Shown here: one piece after another, positions 17,379 to 26,424 of the stretch | How the letters are laid out: every line of letters begins with the position of its first letter | How positions within the stretch are numbered: the first letter of the stretch is position 1 | From: Oscillospiraceae bacterium | GTDB lineage: Bacteria; Bacillota; Clostridia; UMGS1883; UMGS1540 | Assembly: GCA_015068765.1 (NCBI GenBank) | Contig: SVJY01000007.1 | Coordinates: forward strand, 1-58,836 | Length of the DNA: 58,836 nucleotides | Direction of reading: 5' to 3' | Notes under the pieces: generated by a model | Told to the model about the DNA's origin: nothing | Database searches by the model: none | Seen by the model: only the letters and a program-made list of their open reading frames with translations | Program-made: the position numbers and the translations under genes

Positions 17379-17882
17379 TTAATATTCTATTCCTTTTCGG
17401 GCTCCTAAACCGGAAGCATAAGGGTGACGGACATTTTTCATTTCCGTAATATAGTCAGCAAGCTTTATGAGCTCCGGCGGAGCGTTTCGTCCTGTGCAAA
17501 CTATTTCACAGTTTTTGTGCCGCAAAAGCTCTAAAAGCTGACTGCGGCACAAAAGAGACAGAGAATATGCCGAGATGATTTCGTCCAGGATCAAGAGACC
17601 TTCGCCTTTTTGCGCGAAGGATAATGCTTCGGACATAAGACGGTTATGCTCTTCGATAACGGCTGACGTTTGTTTAAAGGGATAAAAACCGTAATTTTTA
17701 GAAAGCCGTTTGACGGAAGCACCAAGCTTTTCCAGCAAAGGTATTTCCCCTGAAGGCGAGCCCTTCATAAATTGCAGTATAAGGACACGACCGCCTCCCG
17801 AAAGGAAACGCAAGGCAAGCCCCATGCAAGCTGTTGTTTTCCCTTTTCCGTCTCCTGTATAAATATGCAGACAGTTTGTCAT
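17379..17882 (-). CDS. Cob(I)yrinic acid a,c-diamide adenosyltransferase (CobO/BtuR/CobA type)
   Basis: Enzyme of 167 residues that adds the 5'-deoxyadenosyl group to cobalamin. The P-loop GDGKGKTTAC, LDEIISAY and TGRNAPPELI are diagnostic. ATG at 17882 follows GGAGGTAAAGATA; the GTG at 17897 would include the ribosome site. No other cobalamin gene is in the window, so it probably serves salvage. It is downstream of dtd by 41 bases and likely shares its promoter. Confidence 0.93.
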   Translation of the reverse strand: MTNCLHIYTGDGKGKTTACMGLALRFLSGGGRVLILQFMKGSPSGEIPLLEKLGASVKRLSKNYGFYPFKQTSAVIEEHNRLMSEALSFAQKGEGLLILDEIISAYSLSLLCRSQLLELLRHKNCEIVCTGRNAPPELIKLADYITEMKNVRHPYASGLGARKGIEY

Positions 17883-17923
17883 TATCTTTACCTCCACACA
17901 ATTAACCGTTACACCCTTATATA

Positions 17924-18361
17924 TTATCGCTCAAGTGTAACCGTGAACGGACCGTCGCAGGTCATGTCAATATCCATATGTGCACCGAACACACCTGTTT
18001 CCGCCTTTGGGAATACCTGGCGGCATTTTTGGACAAAGTACATATATAACTCGTTTGCAAGGACGGGCGGTGCCGCATCGGTAAAGCTGGGGCGGCTACC
18101 TTTTCTGCAATCGGCGTACAATGTAAACTGAGATACAACGAGAAGGGAACCGCCCGCATCAAGTGTGGAAAGGTTCGTTTTTCCGTTTTCATCTTCAAAG
18201 AGACGAAGAACAGAAAGCTTATTGATGAGCCAGTCTGCATTATCTGTTGTATCGCCTTCACCAACCCCTAAAAGAACTAAAAGTCCCCGTTCAATCTGTC
18301 CGACCACCTTGCCTTCCACTGATACGGCGGCATGGCGGACTCTCTGTATAACCAGTTTCAT
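17924..18361 (-). CDS. dtd: D-aminoacyl-tRNA deacylase
   Basis: Proofreading enzyme of 145 residues that removes D-amino acids (and glycine from tRNA-Ala) from tRNA. The SQFTL active-site motif is present, and the Gly-cisPro motif reads CDGPFTV, where most members have NXGPVT. The start follows AAAGGAGTACGACC and a sigma-A promoter lies at 18411-18439. Confidence 0.94.
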   Translation of the reverse strand: MKLVIQRVRHAAVSVEGKVVGQIERGLLVLLGVGEGDTTDNADWLINKLSVLRLFEDENGKTNLSTLDAGGSLLVVSQFTLYADCRKGSRPSFTDAAPPVLANELYMYFVQKCRQVFPKAETGVFGAHMDIDMTCDGPFTVTLER

Positions 18362-18410
18362 GGTCGTACTCCTTTCGCGTGTGGGTAGTTTTACAAAAGC
18401 TAATGGTCAC

Positions 18411-18439
18411 ATCTTATCATATACGCTAAATAATGTCAA
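18411..18439 (-). promoter_or_regulatory. Sigma-A promoter for dtd and the adenosyltransferase gene
   Basis: Minus strand TTGACA (complement of 18434-18439), 17-base spacer, TAAGAT (complement of 18411-18416). Confidence 0.75.
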
Positions 18440-18487
18440 GAAATAGAACCAAATTTAAACCGAACGGTCATTTTTGGGTTGTAGCTG

Positions 18488-18496
18488 TGTTATAAT
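18488..18496 (+). promoter_or_regulatory. Extended -10 promoter for the MaoC-fold gene
   Basis: TGTTATAAT is an extended -10 element; no good -35 is seen 17 bases upstream. It lies 47 bases before the MaoC-fold start. Confidence 0.5.
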
Positions 18497-18543
18497 TGAT
18501 GTATGCGGAATTTTTCTATAAAATATAAAATGGGGATGATAAA

Positions 18544-18981
18544 ATGTATTTTGAAGAGTTTGTATTGGGAACGGAAATGAAGCTTGCACCTGCCATTATC
18601 CATGAAGAGGATATGCTTGCTTTTGCAATGAAGTATGATAACATCCCCCTGCACACCGATGCGGAATATGCAAAATCCACTTTTTTCGGCAAGTGCATTG
18701 CCCCGGGTGTTATGTCCTTTATGTCGGTATGGGCAAAATATCTTGAAATGGATTTGGCGGGCGAGGAGCTAATCGCGGGGAAATCAACCAAAATTGAATG
18801 GGTAAAGCCCGTTTTTGCCGGAGACGAGTTGACCGGCACCTGCACCGTATCGGGTCTTACAAAACGAAACGGAAAAAACGGAATGGTTGAACTCACCTTC
18901 ATGGTACATAACCAAAACGGCGAGCTTGTGCTTACGGATGTTACGGAAATGATTGTTAAATGTAAGCCTTGTGGGGCGTGA
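18544..18981 (+). CDS. MaoC-like hotdog-fold dehydratase
   Basis: Protein of 145 residues of the (R)-specific enoyl-CoA hydratase type: YDNIPLHTDAEYAK carries the expected Asp/His pair, followed by FFGKCIAPGVMSFMS. Substrate unknown; members act on acyl-CoA or acyl-ACP thioesters. It appears monocistronic, with an extended -10 promoter upstream. Confidence 0.88.
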   Translation: MYFEEFVLGTEMKLAPAIIHEEDMLAFAMKYDNIPLHTDAEYAKSTFFGKCIAPGVMSFMSVWAKYLEMDLAGEELIAGKSTKIEWVKPVFAGDELTGTCTVSGLTKRNGKNGMVELTFMVHNQNGELVLTDVTEMIVKCKPCGA

Positions 18982-19170
18982 GATTTATACGATTTATTAC
19001 AAAAACGGAAACAAGGTGAGAATGCAAGGATACTAAGGTCTTTATGGTATATTTTTAGCATAAAATCCTCGGCAAATCAAGAATAAGTATCCTTTTGGAG
19101 TTTACACAAAATCAGGGGAATACCCGCACCAAACCTATTTTGAAGGCATATACTTTTTGGGGGAGGTGAT
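18982..19170. other. Intergenic region before yunB
   Basis: No gene seen. AAGGATACT (19026-19034) and AGTATCCTT (19086-19094) form a 9-bp inverted repeat with a 51-base spacer, followed by TTTTGG; it may be a weak terminator of the MaoC-fold gene or chance. GGGGAGGTGAT just before 19171 is the yunB ribosome site. Confidence 0.35.
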
Positions 19171-19866
19171 GTGTTGCGTCAATGTAGGAAAAAAAGATAC
19201 AAAAAACGCAAATTTATTCCGTTTCTCCTTTTTCTTATTACATGTCTTGCGATCATAATCGTTTTTGAAACAAGAATTCGTCCCGTAATCAGTCAGGTGG
19301 CAGTTGCACAGGCACAGAGCGTTGCTGTCAGTGCCATCAATGAAGAAGTCAACCGAATTATTGCGTCCGAAAGCATACAGTACGGCGACCTTGCAAATTT
19401 ACAAATGGACCGGAACAACCGAATTTCTGCCGTGACAACAGATATTGTGGAAATCAACCGGCTAAAATCTGCTTTTTCACGCAGCATTCAGGACAGGATG
19501 TGGTCCATTGACAGAATGACTATACGTATTCCCTTAGGCACGCTCCTGTCTAACAGCATTTTTACCGGCTACGGTCCGAAAATACCGGTACGGCTTACCT
19601 CTGTAGGCAGGGCGACAGTGGAAATTGAGGATAGCTTTCTGGAAGCCGGCATCAACCAGACCCGGCACGAAATTCACCTTTCCGTCACGGCAAAAATGAG
19701 CGTATTGATGCCGGGTGGCTCTGCGGTTGCAGAGATCAATACGGCAATTCCCATCGCGCAGTCCGTGATCGTGGGCGAGGTACCGGAGAGCGTTACAAAT
19801 GTTTCCGGCGTCACAAGTGAACCGCAGGATACAGTTTTGAATATGCTTGATGGACCGGGCCACTGA
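19171..19866 (+). CDS. yunB: Sporulation protein YunB
   Basis: Membrane-anchored protein of 231 residues with a basic N-terminus, one transmembrane helix at about 16-33, then a soluble domain containing VSAINEEVNRII, YGDLANLQMD, IPLGTLLSNSIFTGYGP and ISLTAKM-like HLSVTAKMSVLMPG. In Bacillus yunB is a sigma-E gene needed for efficient sporulation. The start is GTG 19171 or TTG 19174 after GGGGAGGTGAT; the TTG has better spacing. It converges on spoIVA. Confidence 0.92.
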   Translation: MLRQCRKKRYKKRKFIPFLLFLITCLAIIIVFETRIRPVISQVAVAQAQSVAVSAINEEVNRIIASESIQYGDLANLQMDRNNRISAVTTDIVEINRLKSAFSRSIQDRMWSIDRMTIRIPLGTLLSNSIFTGYGPKIPVRLTSVGRATVEIEDSFLEAGINQTRHEIHLSVTAKMSVLMPGGSAVAEINTAIPIAQSVIVGEVPESVTNVSGVTSEPQDTVLNMLDGPGH

Positions 19867-19927
19867 CGTGTCAGAGCTTCAAAACCGAAAAAACTTTCAT
19901 ATTTCACGAAAGAGCATAACACAGTTT

Positions 19928-19968
19928 GGGGACGGGACAGTTTTCGTATAAAAGACTGCCCCGTCCCC
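19928..19968. repeat. REP-like imperfect palindrome between yunB and spoIVA
   Basis: The arms 19928-19943 (GGGGACGGGACAGTTT) and 19953-19968 (AGACTGCCCCGTCCCC) pair over 16 bases with one A-C mismatch and one G-U. GGGGACGG...CCGTCCCC palindromes recur in Clostridia and are reminiscent of REP elements tied to RAYT transposases; only one copy is in this window. It could also end both convergent transcripts, though no T run follows. Confidence 0.55.
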
Positions 19969-19989
19969 ATTTGCCGCAAATACGGTTTT

Positions 19990-20023
19990 ATCATTTCTGT
20001 CACTTATTTTGCTACAGAATGAT
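19990..20023. terminator. Hairpin overlapping the spoIVA stop
   Basis: ATCATTTCTGT (19990-20000) and ACAGAATGAT (20014-20023) pair with one bulged T. The right arm covers the spoIVA stop codon. No T run, so a terminator role is uncertain. Confidence 0.3.
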
Positions 20024-21481
20024 ACAAATCAGTCCGCCGCTACCCTCGTTAATAATTCGCTCCAATGTTTCCCTAAGCTTTCCCTGTGCCGCTTCCGGCA
20101 TACGGTAGAGTTTATTATGCAGACCTTCGTTGACCAGTGCGTGCAGGGATTTGCCGAAAAGGTTGGATTCCCAGATTTTTTTTGGATCCACCTCAAATTC
20201 GCTGAGGAGATACTGGACCAGCTCCTCGGACTGCTTCTCCGTACCGACAATGGGGCTGACCTCTGTTTCCACGTCCGCCCGAAGCATATGGATGGAGGGA
20301 GCACTCGCTCTGAGACGTATACCAAAGCGTCCGCCGTGGCGTACAATTTCCGGCTCTTCCAAGTGAAGGTCATCAATGTCCGGAGTGACGATGCCGTAGC
20401 CGGTTTCCTCCACTTCGTGTAAAGCAAATTCCAGCTTGTCGTATTTTCGTTTCGCGGCCGCCAATTCCTGCATTACCTTCATGAGCATTTCTTCGCCGCT
20501 GATTGTAAGACCGGTGGCACGGCTGAGAACTTCATAGAATAAACCCTTCGGTGCCGTAACCGAGAAACGGACGTGGCCGTTCCCTAAATTAATTTCTTGT
20601 ATTCTAGCTTCCTCTGCGTACGGACACTCGATAATTCCTTCTAACATTTTTTCCATGTGCCGAACCCGTGTTACGCCGTCCATGCTGTCTCTGATTGCAG
20701 AAATGAGTGCAGCTTTAATTTCATCATCCTCCGGCAATCCGTCCACCCAGCCTGGCAAGTCAATAGCAATTTCGGCGAGTGGGAATTCGTAAAGAACACG
20801 TTCAATCATGCGTTCGATGTCTTCCCGGTCCAGCATGGCACAGTTTAAGGGAAGGACGGGCACGCCGTATTTTTCTTCCATTTCCTCACGTAGGGTCTGG
20901 CAAGCGATACTGTGGGGCTCGGTGCAGTTTAGAACAACAATAAAGGGCTTACCCATTTCGGATAATTCTTCAATAACTCGTTCCTCTGCCGGGATATAAT
21001 TTTCTCGATCTATTTCAGTGATCGAGCCGTCCGTGGTAATGACAAGACCAATAGTCGAGTGCTCCCGGATTACCTTCTGTGTGCCGATTTCTGCCGCCTG
21101 ATCAAAGGGGATTTCCTCAGCGTACCAGGGCGTTTTTACCATGCGCATTTCGCCGTCCTCTGTGCTGCCCAGTGCACCTGCTACCATGTAGCCTACACAG
21201 TCAATCATTCGTACCTTTAGATTTGCACCGCCGTCCAGATGGATTTCTACCGCTTCATTCGGAATAAATTTCGGTTCCGTTGTCATAATGGTTCTGCCGG
21301 CAGCACTTTGGGGCAGTTCGTCCTGTGCCCGTTCTCTGCGGTGTTCGCCCTCAATGTTGGGAAGCACCAGTAAATCCATAAATTTTTTGATAAACGTAGA
21401 TTTACCCGTGCGGACAGGTCCGACAACGCCGATATAAATATCACCGTCCGTCCGCTTTGCAATATCCTCGTATATGTGCAT
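20012..21481 (-). CDS. spoIVA: Stage IV sporulation protein A, spore-coat morphogenetic ATPase
   Basis: Self-assembling ATPase of 489 residues that forms the base layer of the spore coat on the forespore outer membrane. Walker A GPVRTGKSTFIKKF, the sensor region GRTIMTTEPKFIPNEA and the conserved C-terminus GGLICIIL, needed for membrane targeting, are all present. The ATG at 21481 follows GAAGGAGGC; length matches Bacillus SpoIVA (492). A sigma-E-like promoter lies just upstream. Confidence 0.98.
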   Translation of the reverse strand: MHIYEDIAKRTDGDIYIGVVGPVRTGKSTFIKKFMDLLVLPNIEGEHRRERAQDELPQSAAGRTIMTTEPKFIPNEAVEIHLDGGANLKVRMIDCVGYMVAGALGSTEDGEMRMVKTPWYAEEIPFDQAAEIGTQKVIREHSTIGLVITTDGSITEIDRENYIPAEERVIEELSEMGKPFIVVLNCTEPHSIACQTLREEMEEKYGVPVLPLNCAMLDREDIERMIERVLYEFPLAEIAIDLPGWVDGLPEDDEIKAALISAIRDSMDGVTRVRHMEKMLEGIIECPYAEEARIQEINLGNGHVRFSVTAPKGLFYEVLSRATGLTISGEEMLMKVMQELAAAKRKYDKLEFALHEVEETGYGIVTPDIDDLHLEEPEIVRHGGRFGIRLRASAPSIHMLRADVETEVSPIVGTEKQSEELVQYLLSEFEVDPKKIWESNLFGKSLHALVNEGLHNKLYRMPEAAQGKLRETLERIINEGSGGLICIIL

Positions 21482-21511
21482 TTTTTTGCCTCCTTCGCAA
21501 AATGTTTGTAC

Positions 21512-21540
21512 AGTATATGGACGAATTATACCTTTTATGC
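21512..21540 (-). promoter_or_regulatory. Sigma-E-like promoter of spoIVA
   Basis: Minus strand GCATAAA (complement of 21534-21540), 14-base spacer, CATATACT (complement of 21512-21519). This fits the sigma-E consensus KMATATT-N14-CATACAMT closely, and spoIVA is a known mother-cell sigma-E gene. The predicted start of transcription is about 15 bases before the ribosome site. Confidence 0.65.
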
Positions 21541-21636
21541 CGCAAAGTTTAAAATATATCGAGCCCCTCATAGAAACGGAAGAGAGGTAAATGAAGAGAA
21601 AAAGATGTATATATTGTAAAATTTCTCATAGAAGAC

Positions 21637-21666
21637 TTGACAGACGCATATAATTTCGGGTAAAAT
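21637..21666 (+). promoter_or_regulatory. Sigma-A promoter for hisS-aspS
   Basis: TTGACA (21637-21642), 18-base spacer, TAAAAT (21661-21666). The leader is only about 55 bases, too short for a T-box. Confidence 0.65.
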
Positions 21667-21727
21667 ATATGATATTATCAAAGCAGTGTGCCTTTTTTCG
21701 GCACTGCGAATGAAGGAAGGAAAACTT

Positions 21728-22978
21728 ATGGCAATTAAAGCACCCCGTGGCACGGCAGATATTCTGCCGCAGGATGCCGCATTATGGCGTTTTGTGGAAA
21801 AGACAGCGGCGGAAACAGCACGCAATTTCGGATACGAAGAAATCCGCACGCCTGTTTTTGAGCATACAGAGCTTTTCCAGCGTGGCGTCGGTGATACCAC
21901 CGATGTTGTACAGAAGGAAATGTATACATTTAATGATAAAGGAGACAGAAGTATTACACTCCGCCCGGAGGGTACGGCTTCGGCGGCACGTGCCTATATT
22001 GAACATTCCATGCACGCATTGCCCCAGCCGGTGAAGCTTTATTACTGTGGTGCATGTTATCGGTACGAAAAACCGCAGGCAGGCCGTCTTCGGGAGTTTC
22101 ACCAGTTTGGCATTGAAGCCTTCGGCAGTACGGACCCGGCACTGGATGCGGAAATTATCGCACTGGCTTCCACCATTTTTAAAAACCTGGGTGCAACGGG
22201 TTTGGAACTAAACATTAACAGTATAGGCTGTCCGGAATGTCGAAAAAAATATAATGAAGCATTGACGGCATATCTCTCTTCCCACAGCGAGACCCTCTGC
22301 GAGACCTGTAATACCCGTCTTGGAAAAAACCCCATGCGTGTATTGGATTGTAAAAGCCCGGTCTGCAAAGAGGTAGCGGCAGGAGCACCGCAGATTTTAT
22401 CGTATATCTGCGAGGATTGCCGTGCGCATTTTGAAATGGTGCAGCAGTATCTGCACGCTATGGATATTCCCTTTACAATTGATGCTTCTATCGTCCGTGG
22501 TCTGGATTATTATACACGCACAGTATTTGAATTTGTTTCCACCCAAATCGGTGCACAGGGTACGGTTTGCGGCGGCGGACGGTATGACGGACTTCTCGAA
22601 GAGCTTGGTGGCAATCCTGGTCCGGGTATGGGCTTTGCCATGGGTATTGAACGTATTATTTTAGTGCTTCGTGCCATGGGACTTGTAAAGGAAGAGAAAA
22701 ATTCACCCCGCTTGTTTGTGGCTTCTATCGGGCAGACCGAGGCGGCACTGGCACTTTGCCAGAAGCTTAGGGGCTATGGGGTATATGCCGTTTGCGATGT
22801 GGCCGGCAGAAGTCTGAAGGCACAGATGAAAAATGCGGACCGTGAAGGTGCGAAATTCTCTCTTGTTTTGGGAGACGAGGAAGTACACAGCGGCGAAGCA
22901 CAGCTGAAGAATATGGAAACAGGCGAAAAGATAACGGTGTCACTGGGTGACATTCCGGCACTTGTCGCTTTAATCTAA
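21728..22978 (+). CDS. hisS: Histidyl-tRNA synthetase
   Basis: Class II synthetase of 416 residues: motif 2 YRYEKPQAGRLREFHQFG, the histidine-specific VRGLDYYTRTVFE and GGGRYDGL, and motif 3 GFAMGIERI, followed by an anticodon-binding domain. ATG at 21728 follows GAAGGAAGGAAAACTT. aspS follows after 14 bases, an order shared with many Firmicutes. Confidence 0.98.
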   Translation: MAIKAPRGTADILPQDAALWRFVEKTAAETARNFGYEEIRTPVFEHTELFQRGVGDTTDVVQKEMYTFNDKGDRSITLRPEGTASAARAYIEHSMHALPQPVKLYYCGACYRYEKPQAGRLREFHQFGIEAFGSTDPALDAEIIALASTIFKNLGATGLELNINSIGCPECRKKYNEALTAYLSSHSETLCETCNTRLGKNPMRVLDCKSPVCKEVAAGAPQILSYICEDCRAHFEMVQQYLHAMDIPFTIDASIVRGLDYYTRTVFEFVSTQIGAQGTVCGGGRYDGLLEELGGNPGPGMGFAMGIERIILVLRAMGLVKEEKNSPRLFVASIGQTEAALALCQKLRGYGVYAVCDVAGRSLKAQMKNADREGAKFSLVLGDEEVHSGEAQLKNMETGEKITVSLGDIPALVALI

Positions 22979-22992
22979 GGAGGAGAAAAGGA

Positions 22993-24765
22993 ATGGAATT
23001 CAAAAGAACACACAGATGCACAGAGCTTTCGGCAAAAAACGTTGGCGAGACAGTTGTGATTATGGGCTGGGTACAGAAGGTCCGTGATTTGGGACATCTG
23101 ATTTTCGTGGATCTCAGAGACCGCAGTGGTATTCTGCAGCTGGTGATGAATGCCGATAAAACTGAAATCTACAAGACGGGACAAAGCCTGCATCAGGAAT
23201 ATGTCATTGAAGCGAAAGGCGTTGTTTGTCACAGAGCCGAGGGCATGACCAATGCGAATATGAAAACAGGAGAAATCGAAATTGATGTTTCCGCAATCAA
23301 TATTCTTTCCGCCGCCGATACACCGCCCTTTGTGGTTTCGGAGCAAACGAAAGTAAACGACGAAATGCGGCTTAAATACCGTTATCTGGACCTTCGCAGA
23401 CAGAGCGTGATGCAGCCTCTGGAGGTGCGGCATAAGGTGGCATTTCTGACGAGACAGTATTTTGCGGAAAATGGGTTCTGGGAAATTGAAACGCCTATGC
23501 TCACAAAGAGTACGCCGGAGGGTGCAAGAGACTATCTTGTGCCCAGCCGTGTGCATCCCGGCAGTTTTTATGCCTTGCCCCAGTCACCGCAGCAATATAA
23601 ACAGCTTTTAATGGTATCGGGCATGGATCGGTACTTCCAGATTGTAAAATGCTTCCGGGACGAGGATTTGCGTGCTGACCGTCAGCCGGAATTTACGCAA
23701 ATAGACTTAGAAATGTCTTTTGTGGATGTGGACGATGTTATTAGGGTGAATGAAGGATACATTGCCCGGTTGATGAAGGAAATCCGTGGCGTAGATATTC
23801 CGCTTCCGCTTCCGCGACTGCCGTATAGCGAAGCTATGCGTCGGTTTGGGTCGGACAAGCCGGACACCCGTTTCGGTATGGAACTGTTTGACCTTAGTGA
23901 AACGGTACGTGGCTGTGGCTTCTCCGTGTTTGCTTCTGCCATTGAAGCGGGCGGCAGTGTCCGCGGCATCACGGTAAAGGGCGGAGCAGAATTCTCCCGT
24001 AAGGAAATTGACGCACTGGGCGAATATGTGAAAACCTACCGTGCAAAGGGTCTTGCTTGGATTAGTCTTGGCGAGACGGTCAAGAGCCCTATTGCAAAAT
24101 TCTTCTCGGAAGAGGAACTGCAAGCGATTATTAAGGCTGCAGGTGCAGAAAACGGCGACCTGATTCTTATGGTTGCTGATAAGAATACGGTTGTATTTGA
24201 TTCCCTCGGCAATCTCCGTGTTCATGTTGCCAAGAAAATGAATTTATTGGATGAAAATAAATGGAACTTCCTCTGGGTGACAGATTTCCCGCTTCTCGAA
24301 TACAACGAGGAAGAGGGGAGATATACGGCAATGCACCATCCCTTTACCTGTCCGCGCGATGAAGATGCGGAGCTTTTGGAAACGTCTCCGGAGAAGGTAC
24401 TGGCAAAAGCCTATGATATCGTTTTAAATGGCGTAGAAGTAGGTGGCGGCAGTATTCGCATCCACCGCAGTGATATGCAGGCGAGAATGTTTAAAGTCAT
24501 CGGCATGAGTCAGGAGGAAGCAGAAGAACGCTTTGGCCACCTTTTGGAAGCCTTCCGCTTTGGCACACCGCCCCACGGCGGACTTGCCTATGGCCTTGAC
24601 AGACTGGTAATGCTCCTTTGCGGCTGTAGCTCTATCCGTGACGTTATTGCATTCCCGAAGGTACAGAATGCATCGGAACTAATGACAGCGGCACCCTCTC
24701 CTGTGGATGACAAACAGCTGGAGGAGCTTTGCATTGCACTTGTCAAAAACGAGAAAACAGAGTAA
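22993..24765 (+). CDS. aspS: Aspartyl-tRNA synthetase
   Basis: Bacterial-type class II synthetase of 590 residues: N-terminal OB-fold (VIMGWVQKVRDLGHLIFVDLRD in part), catalytic motifs RYLDLRR, FRDEDLRADRQPEFTQID, the GAD insertion, and motif 3 GGLAYGLDRLVML. Whether it is discriminating (Asp only) or also charges tRNA-Asn cannot be settled by eye. Starts after AAGGAGGAGAAAAGGA. Confidence 0.98.
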   Translation: MEFKRTHRCTELSAKNVGETVVIMGWVQKVRDLGHLIFVDLRDRSGILQLVMNADKTEIYKTGQSLHQEYVIEAKGVVCHRAEGMTNANMKTGEIEIDVSAINILSAADTPPFVVSEQTKVNDEMRLKYRYLDLRRQSVMQPLEVRHKVAFLTRQYFAENGFWEIETPMLTKSTPEGARDYLVPSRVHPGSFYALPQSPQQYKQLLMVSGMDRYFQIVKCFRDEDLRADRQPEFTQIDLEMSFVDVDDVIRVNEGYIARLMKEIRGVDIPLPLPRLPYSEAMRRFGSDKPDTRFGMELFDLSETVRGCGFSVFASAIEAGGSVRGITVKGGAEFSRKEIDALGEYVKTYRAKGLAWISLGETVKSPIAKFFSEEELQAIIKAAGAENGDLILMVADKNTVVFDSLGNLRVHVAKKMNLLDENKWNFLWVTDFPLLEYNEEEGRYTAMHHPFTCPRDEDAELLETSPEKVLAKAYDIVLNGVEVGGGSIRIHRSDMQARMFKVIGMSQEEAEERFGHLLEAFRFGTPPHGGLAYGLDRLVMLLCGCSSIRDVIAFPKVQNASELMTAAPSPVDDKQLEELCIALVKNEKTE

Positions 24766-24777
24766 GGACTGATTTGT

Positions 24778-25701
24778 ATGATTGAAGTATCTCATCTTTC
24801 CAAGCTTTACGGGACAAAGCGGGCTGTTGACAACATCAGCTTTTCTGTTAAACCTGGTGAGATTGTAGGCTTTCTCGGTCCTAACGGTGCCGGGAAATCC
24901 ACCACAATGAATATGCTGACCGGTTATATCTCCGCCACAGCCGGCTCTGTTACCGTTGACGGCTACAATATTCTGGAAAAGCCCAGAGAGGCGAAACGGC
25001 GTATCGGCTATCTGCCGGAGCTTCCGCCTTTATATTTGGATATGACGCTGGATGAATACCTTGATTTTGTGTACGAACTAAAAGGAGCAACCCAGCCAAG
25101 GCGCAAGCATTTAAACGGTATTAAAGAGCTGACCAATTTGGAAGACATGGGCGGTCGCCTGCTCCGGAATTTTTCTAAAGGGTACCGGCAACGTGCCGGT
25201 CTTGCGCAGGCCCTTGTGGGCGATCCGCCGGTGCTGATTCTGGACGAACCCACCATTGGTTTGGATCCTACCCAGATTATAGAGTTTCGTAATGTGATTT
25301 CCACGCTGGGGAAAACTACGATCTTAAGTACCCACATTCTTTCCGAGGCCAGTGCCCTATGCTCCCGGATGCTGATTATCAATCGCGGCAAACTGATTGC
25401 AAGCGGCGACAAGAGCGAAATGGTAGGTGCAAATGAGTTCCGCTATACGGTAGAGCTTAGTGCCGGTGCCGAGACTGTGCGGGCTTTGCTGACCGATATA
25501 GAAGGTATACAGAAGTTGGAAATCGAGGAAGAGACAGAGACGACAGTTACCATTTGTTTGGACTGCGTAAAGGACGTACGTCCGGCGATTTGTCAAGCAT
25601 TATTCAATGCACAGGTGCCTATTCTGACGCTGAAGAAAGCCGTGCCGACCCTGGAGCAGATTTTCCTCCAGGCTGTTTCGGGTGCGAGAGGGGAGGAATG
25701 A
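24778..25701 (+). CDS. ABC transporter ATPase, GldA-like
   Basis: ATPase of 307 residues: Walker A GPNGAGKSTTMN, signature FSKGYRQRAGLAQAL, Walker B VLILDEPTIGLDP and H-loop LSTHILSEAS; the C-terminal 80 residues are the accessory domain common in this branch. It begins 12 bases after aspS and overlaps the permease region. With the next two genes it matches the GldA-GldF-GldG arrangement known from Bacteroidota gliding and from many Firmicutes where the substrate is unknown. Confidence 0.92.
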   Translation: MIEVSHLSKLYGTKRAVDNISFSVKPGEIVGFLGPNGAGKSTTMNMLTGYISATAGSVTVDGYNILEKPREAKRRIGYLPELPPLYLDMTLDEYLDFVYELKGATQPRRKHLNGIKELTNLEDMGGRLLRNFSKGYRQRAGLAQALVGDPPVLILDEPTIGLDPTQIIEFRNVISTLGKTTILSTHILSEASALCSRMLIINRGKLIASGDKSEMVGANEFRYTVELSAGAETVRALLTDIEGIQKLEIEEETETTVTICLDCVKDVRPAICQALFNAQVPILTLKKAVPTLEQIFLQAVSGARGEE

Positions 25702-25703
25702 AG

Positions 25704-26408
25704 ATGAAAGCAATCTTTTACCGTGAACTGCGGGCGTATTTCCAGACCCCGGTAGGCTACATATTTATTGGCATGTTTTTGGCGGTATCCGGTTACTTTT
25801 TTGCCGTATCTAATCTACTGACTAAATCGCCGGATTTGGGACAGGTGCTCTCCAATATGATGATGATGTTTCTGTTTCTCATTCCGATTCTGACCATGCG
25901 TCTTTTAAGTGAAGAAAAAAACAGCCGGACGGATCAGCTTCTGCTCACGTCACCGGTTTCGGTGCGAAGCATTGTGCTTGGCAAATTTGCTGCCGCCGCC
26001 ACGATTTATCTTCTCACGTTGGGCATCACACTCCTCTACCTTCTGGTACTGCGGATTTGCGGTGCACCCAGCTATGCAAAGATTTTCTGCAATTATCTGG
26101 GATTTGTACTTATTGGTTTTGCATTTATTTCTGTGGGACTTTTCATTTCGTCACTGACGCAGAATCAGTCGTCTGCCGCTATGGCCACTTTTGCAGCCCT
26201 GCTTCTTTTGTATGCTGTGGAATGGTCAAGAGGAATGGTACACAGTCCTTTTCTTTTGGCAATTATTGATTGCCTCAGTATTACAAAATGGTACAGTGAA
26301 TTTGAGCTGGGTGTTCTCAGTGTGCCGGCGATTATTTATTATATCAGTTTTACGGCCGTTTTGCTCCTGTGTACAATGCACACGGTAGACAAACGGCGTT
26401 GGAGCTGA
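25704..26408 (+). CDS. ABC transporter permease, GldF-like
   Basis: Membrane protein of 234 residues with about six transmembrane segments, starting MKAIFYRELRAYFQTPVGY, typical of ABC-2 permeases of the GldF type, with LLSEEKNSRTDQLLLTSP. The ATG at 25704 has GGGAGG 7 bases upstream; the ATG at 25698 is too close to it although it would give an ATGA overlap. Confidence 0.9.
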   Translation: MKAIFYRELRAYFQTPVGYIFIGMFLAVSGYFFAVSNLLTKSPDLGQVLSNMMMMFLFLIPILTMRLLSEEKNSRTDQLLLTSPVSVRSIVLGKFAAAATIYLLTLGITLLYLLVLRICGAPSYAKIFCNYLGFVLIGFAFISVGLFISSLTQNQSSAAMATFAALLLLYAVEWSRGMVHSPFLLAIIDCLSITKWYSEFELGVLSVPAIIYYISFTAVLLLCTMHTVDKRRWS

Positions 26409-26424
26409 GAAGGGAGAGGGAACT

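Noticed and set aside
17924-18361. Inactive dtd because of the CDGPFTV variant
   Set aside because: The Gly-Pro pair and SQFTL are intact; the first residue is variable enough that loss of function cannot be claimed.
19126-19154. Sigma-E promoter for yunB using CATATACT at 19147-19154
   Set aside because: The -10 matches that of spoIVA, but there is no -35, and transcription would begin at the ribosome site.
20012-21481. Long open frames on the plus strand opposite spoIVA, and similar frames opposite pnp, rho and radA
   Set aside because: They lie wholly inside well-identified genes, lack ribosome sites and resemble no protein.
21667-21727. T-box riboswitch before hisS; also looked for before glyS and serC
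   Set aside because: The leaders are 30-60 bases, far too short, and no T-box core sequence is present.
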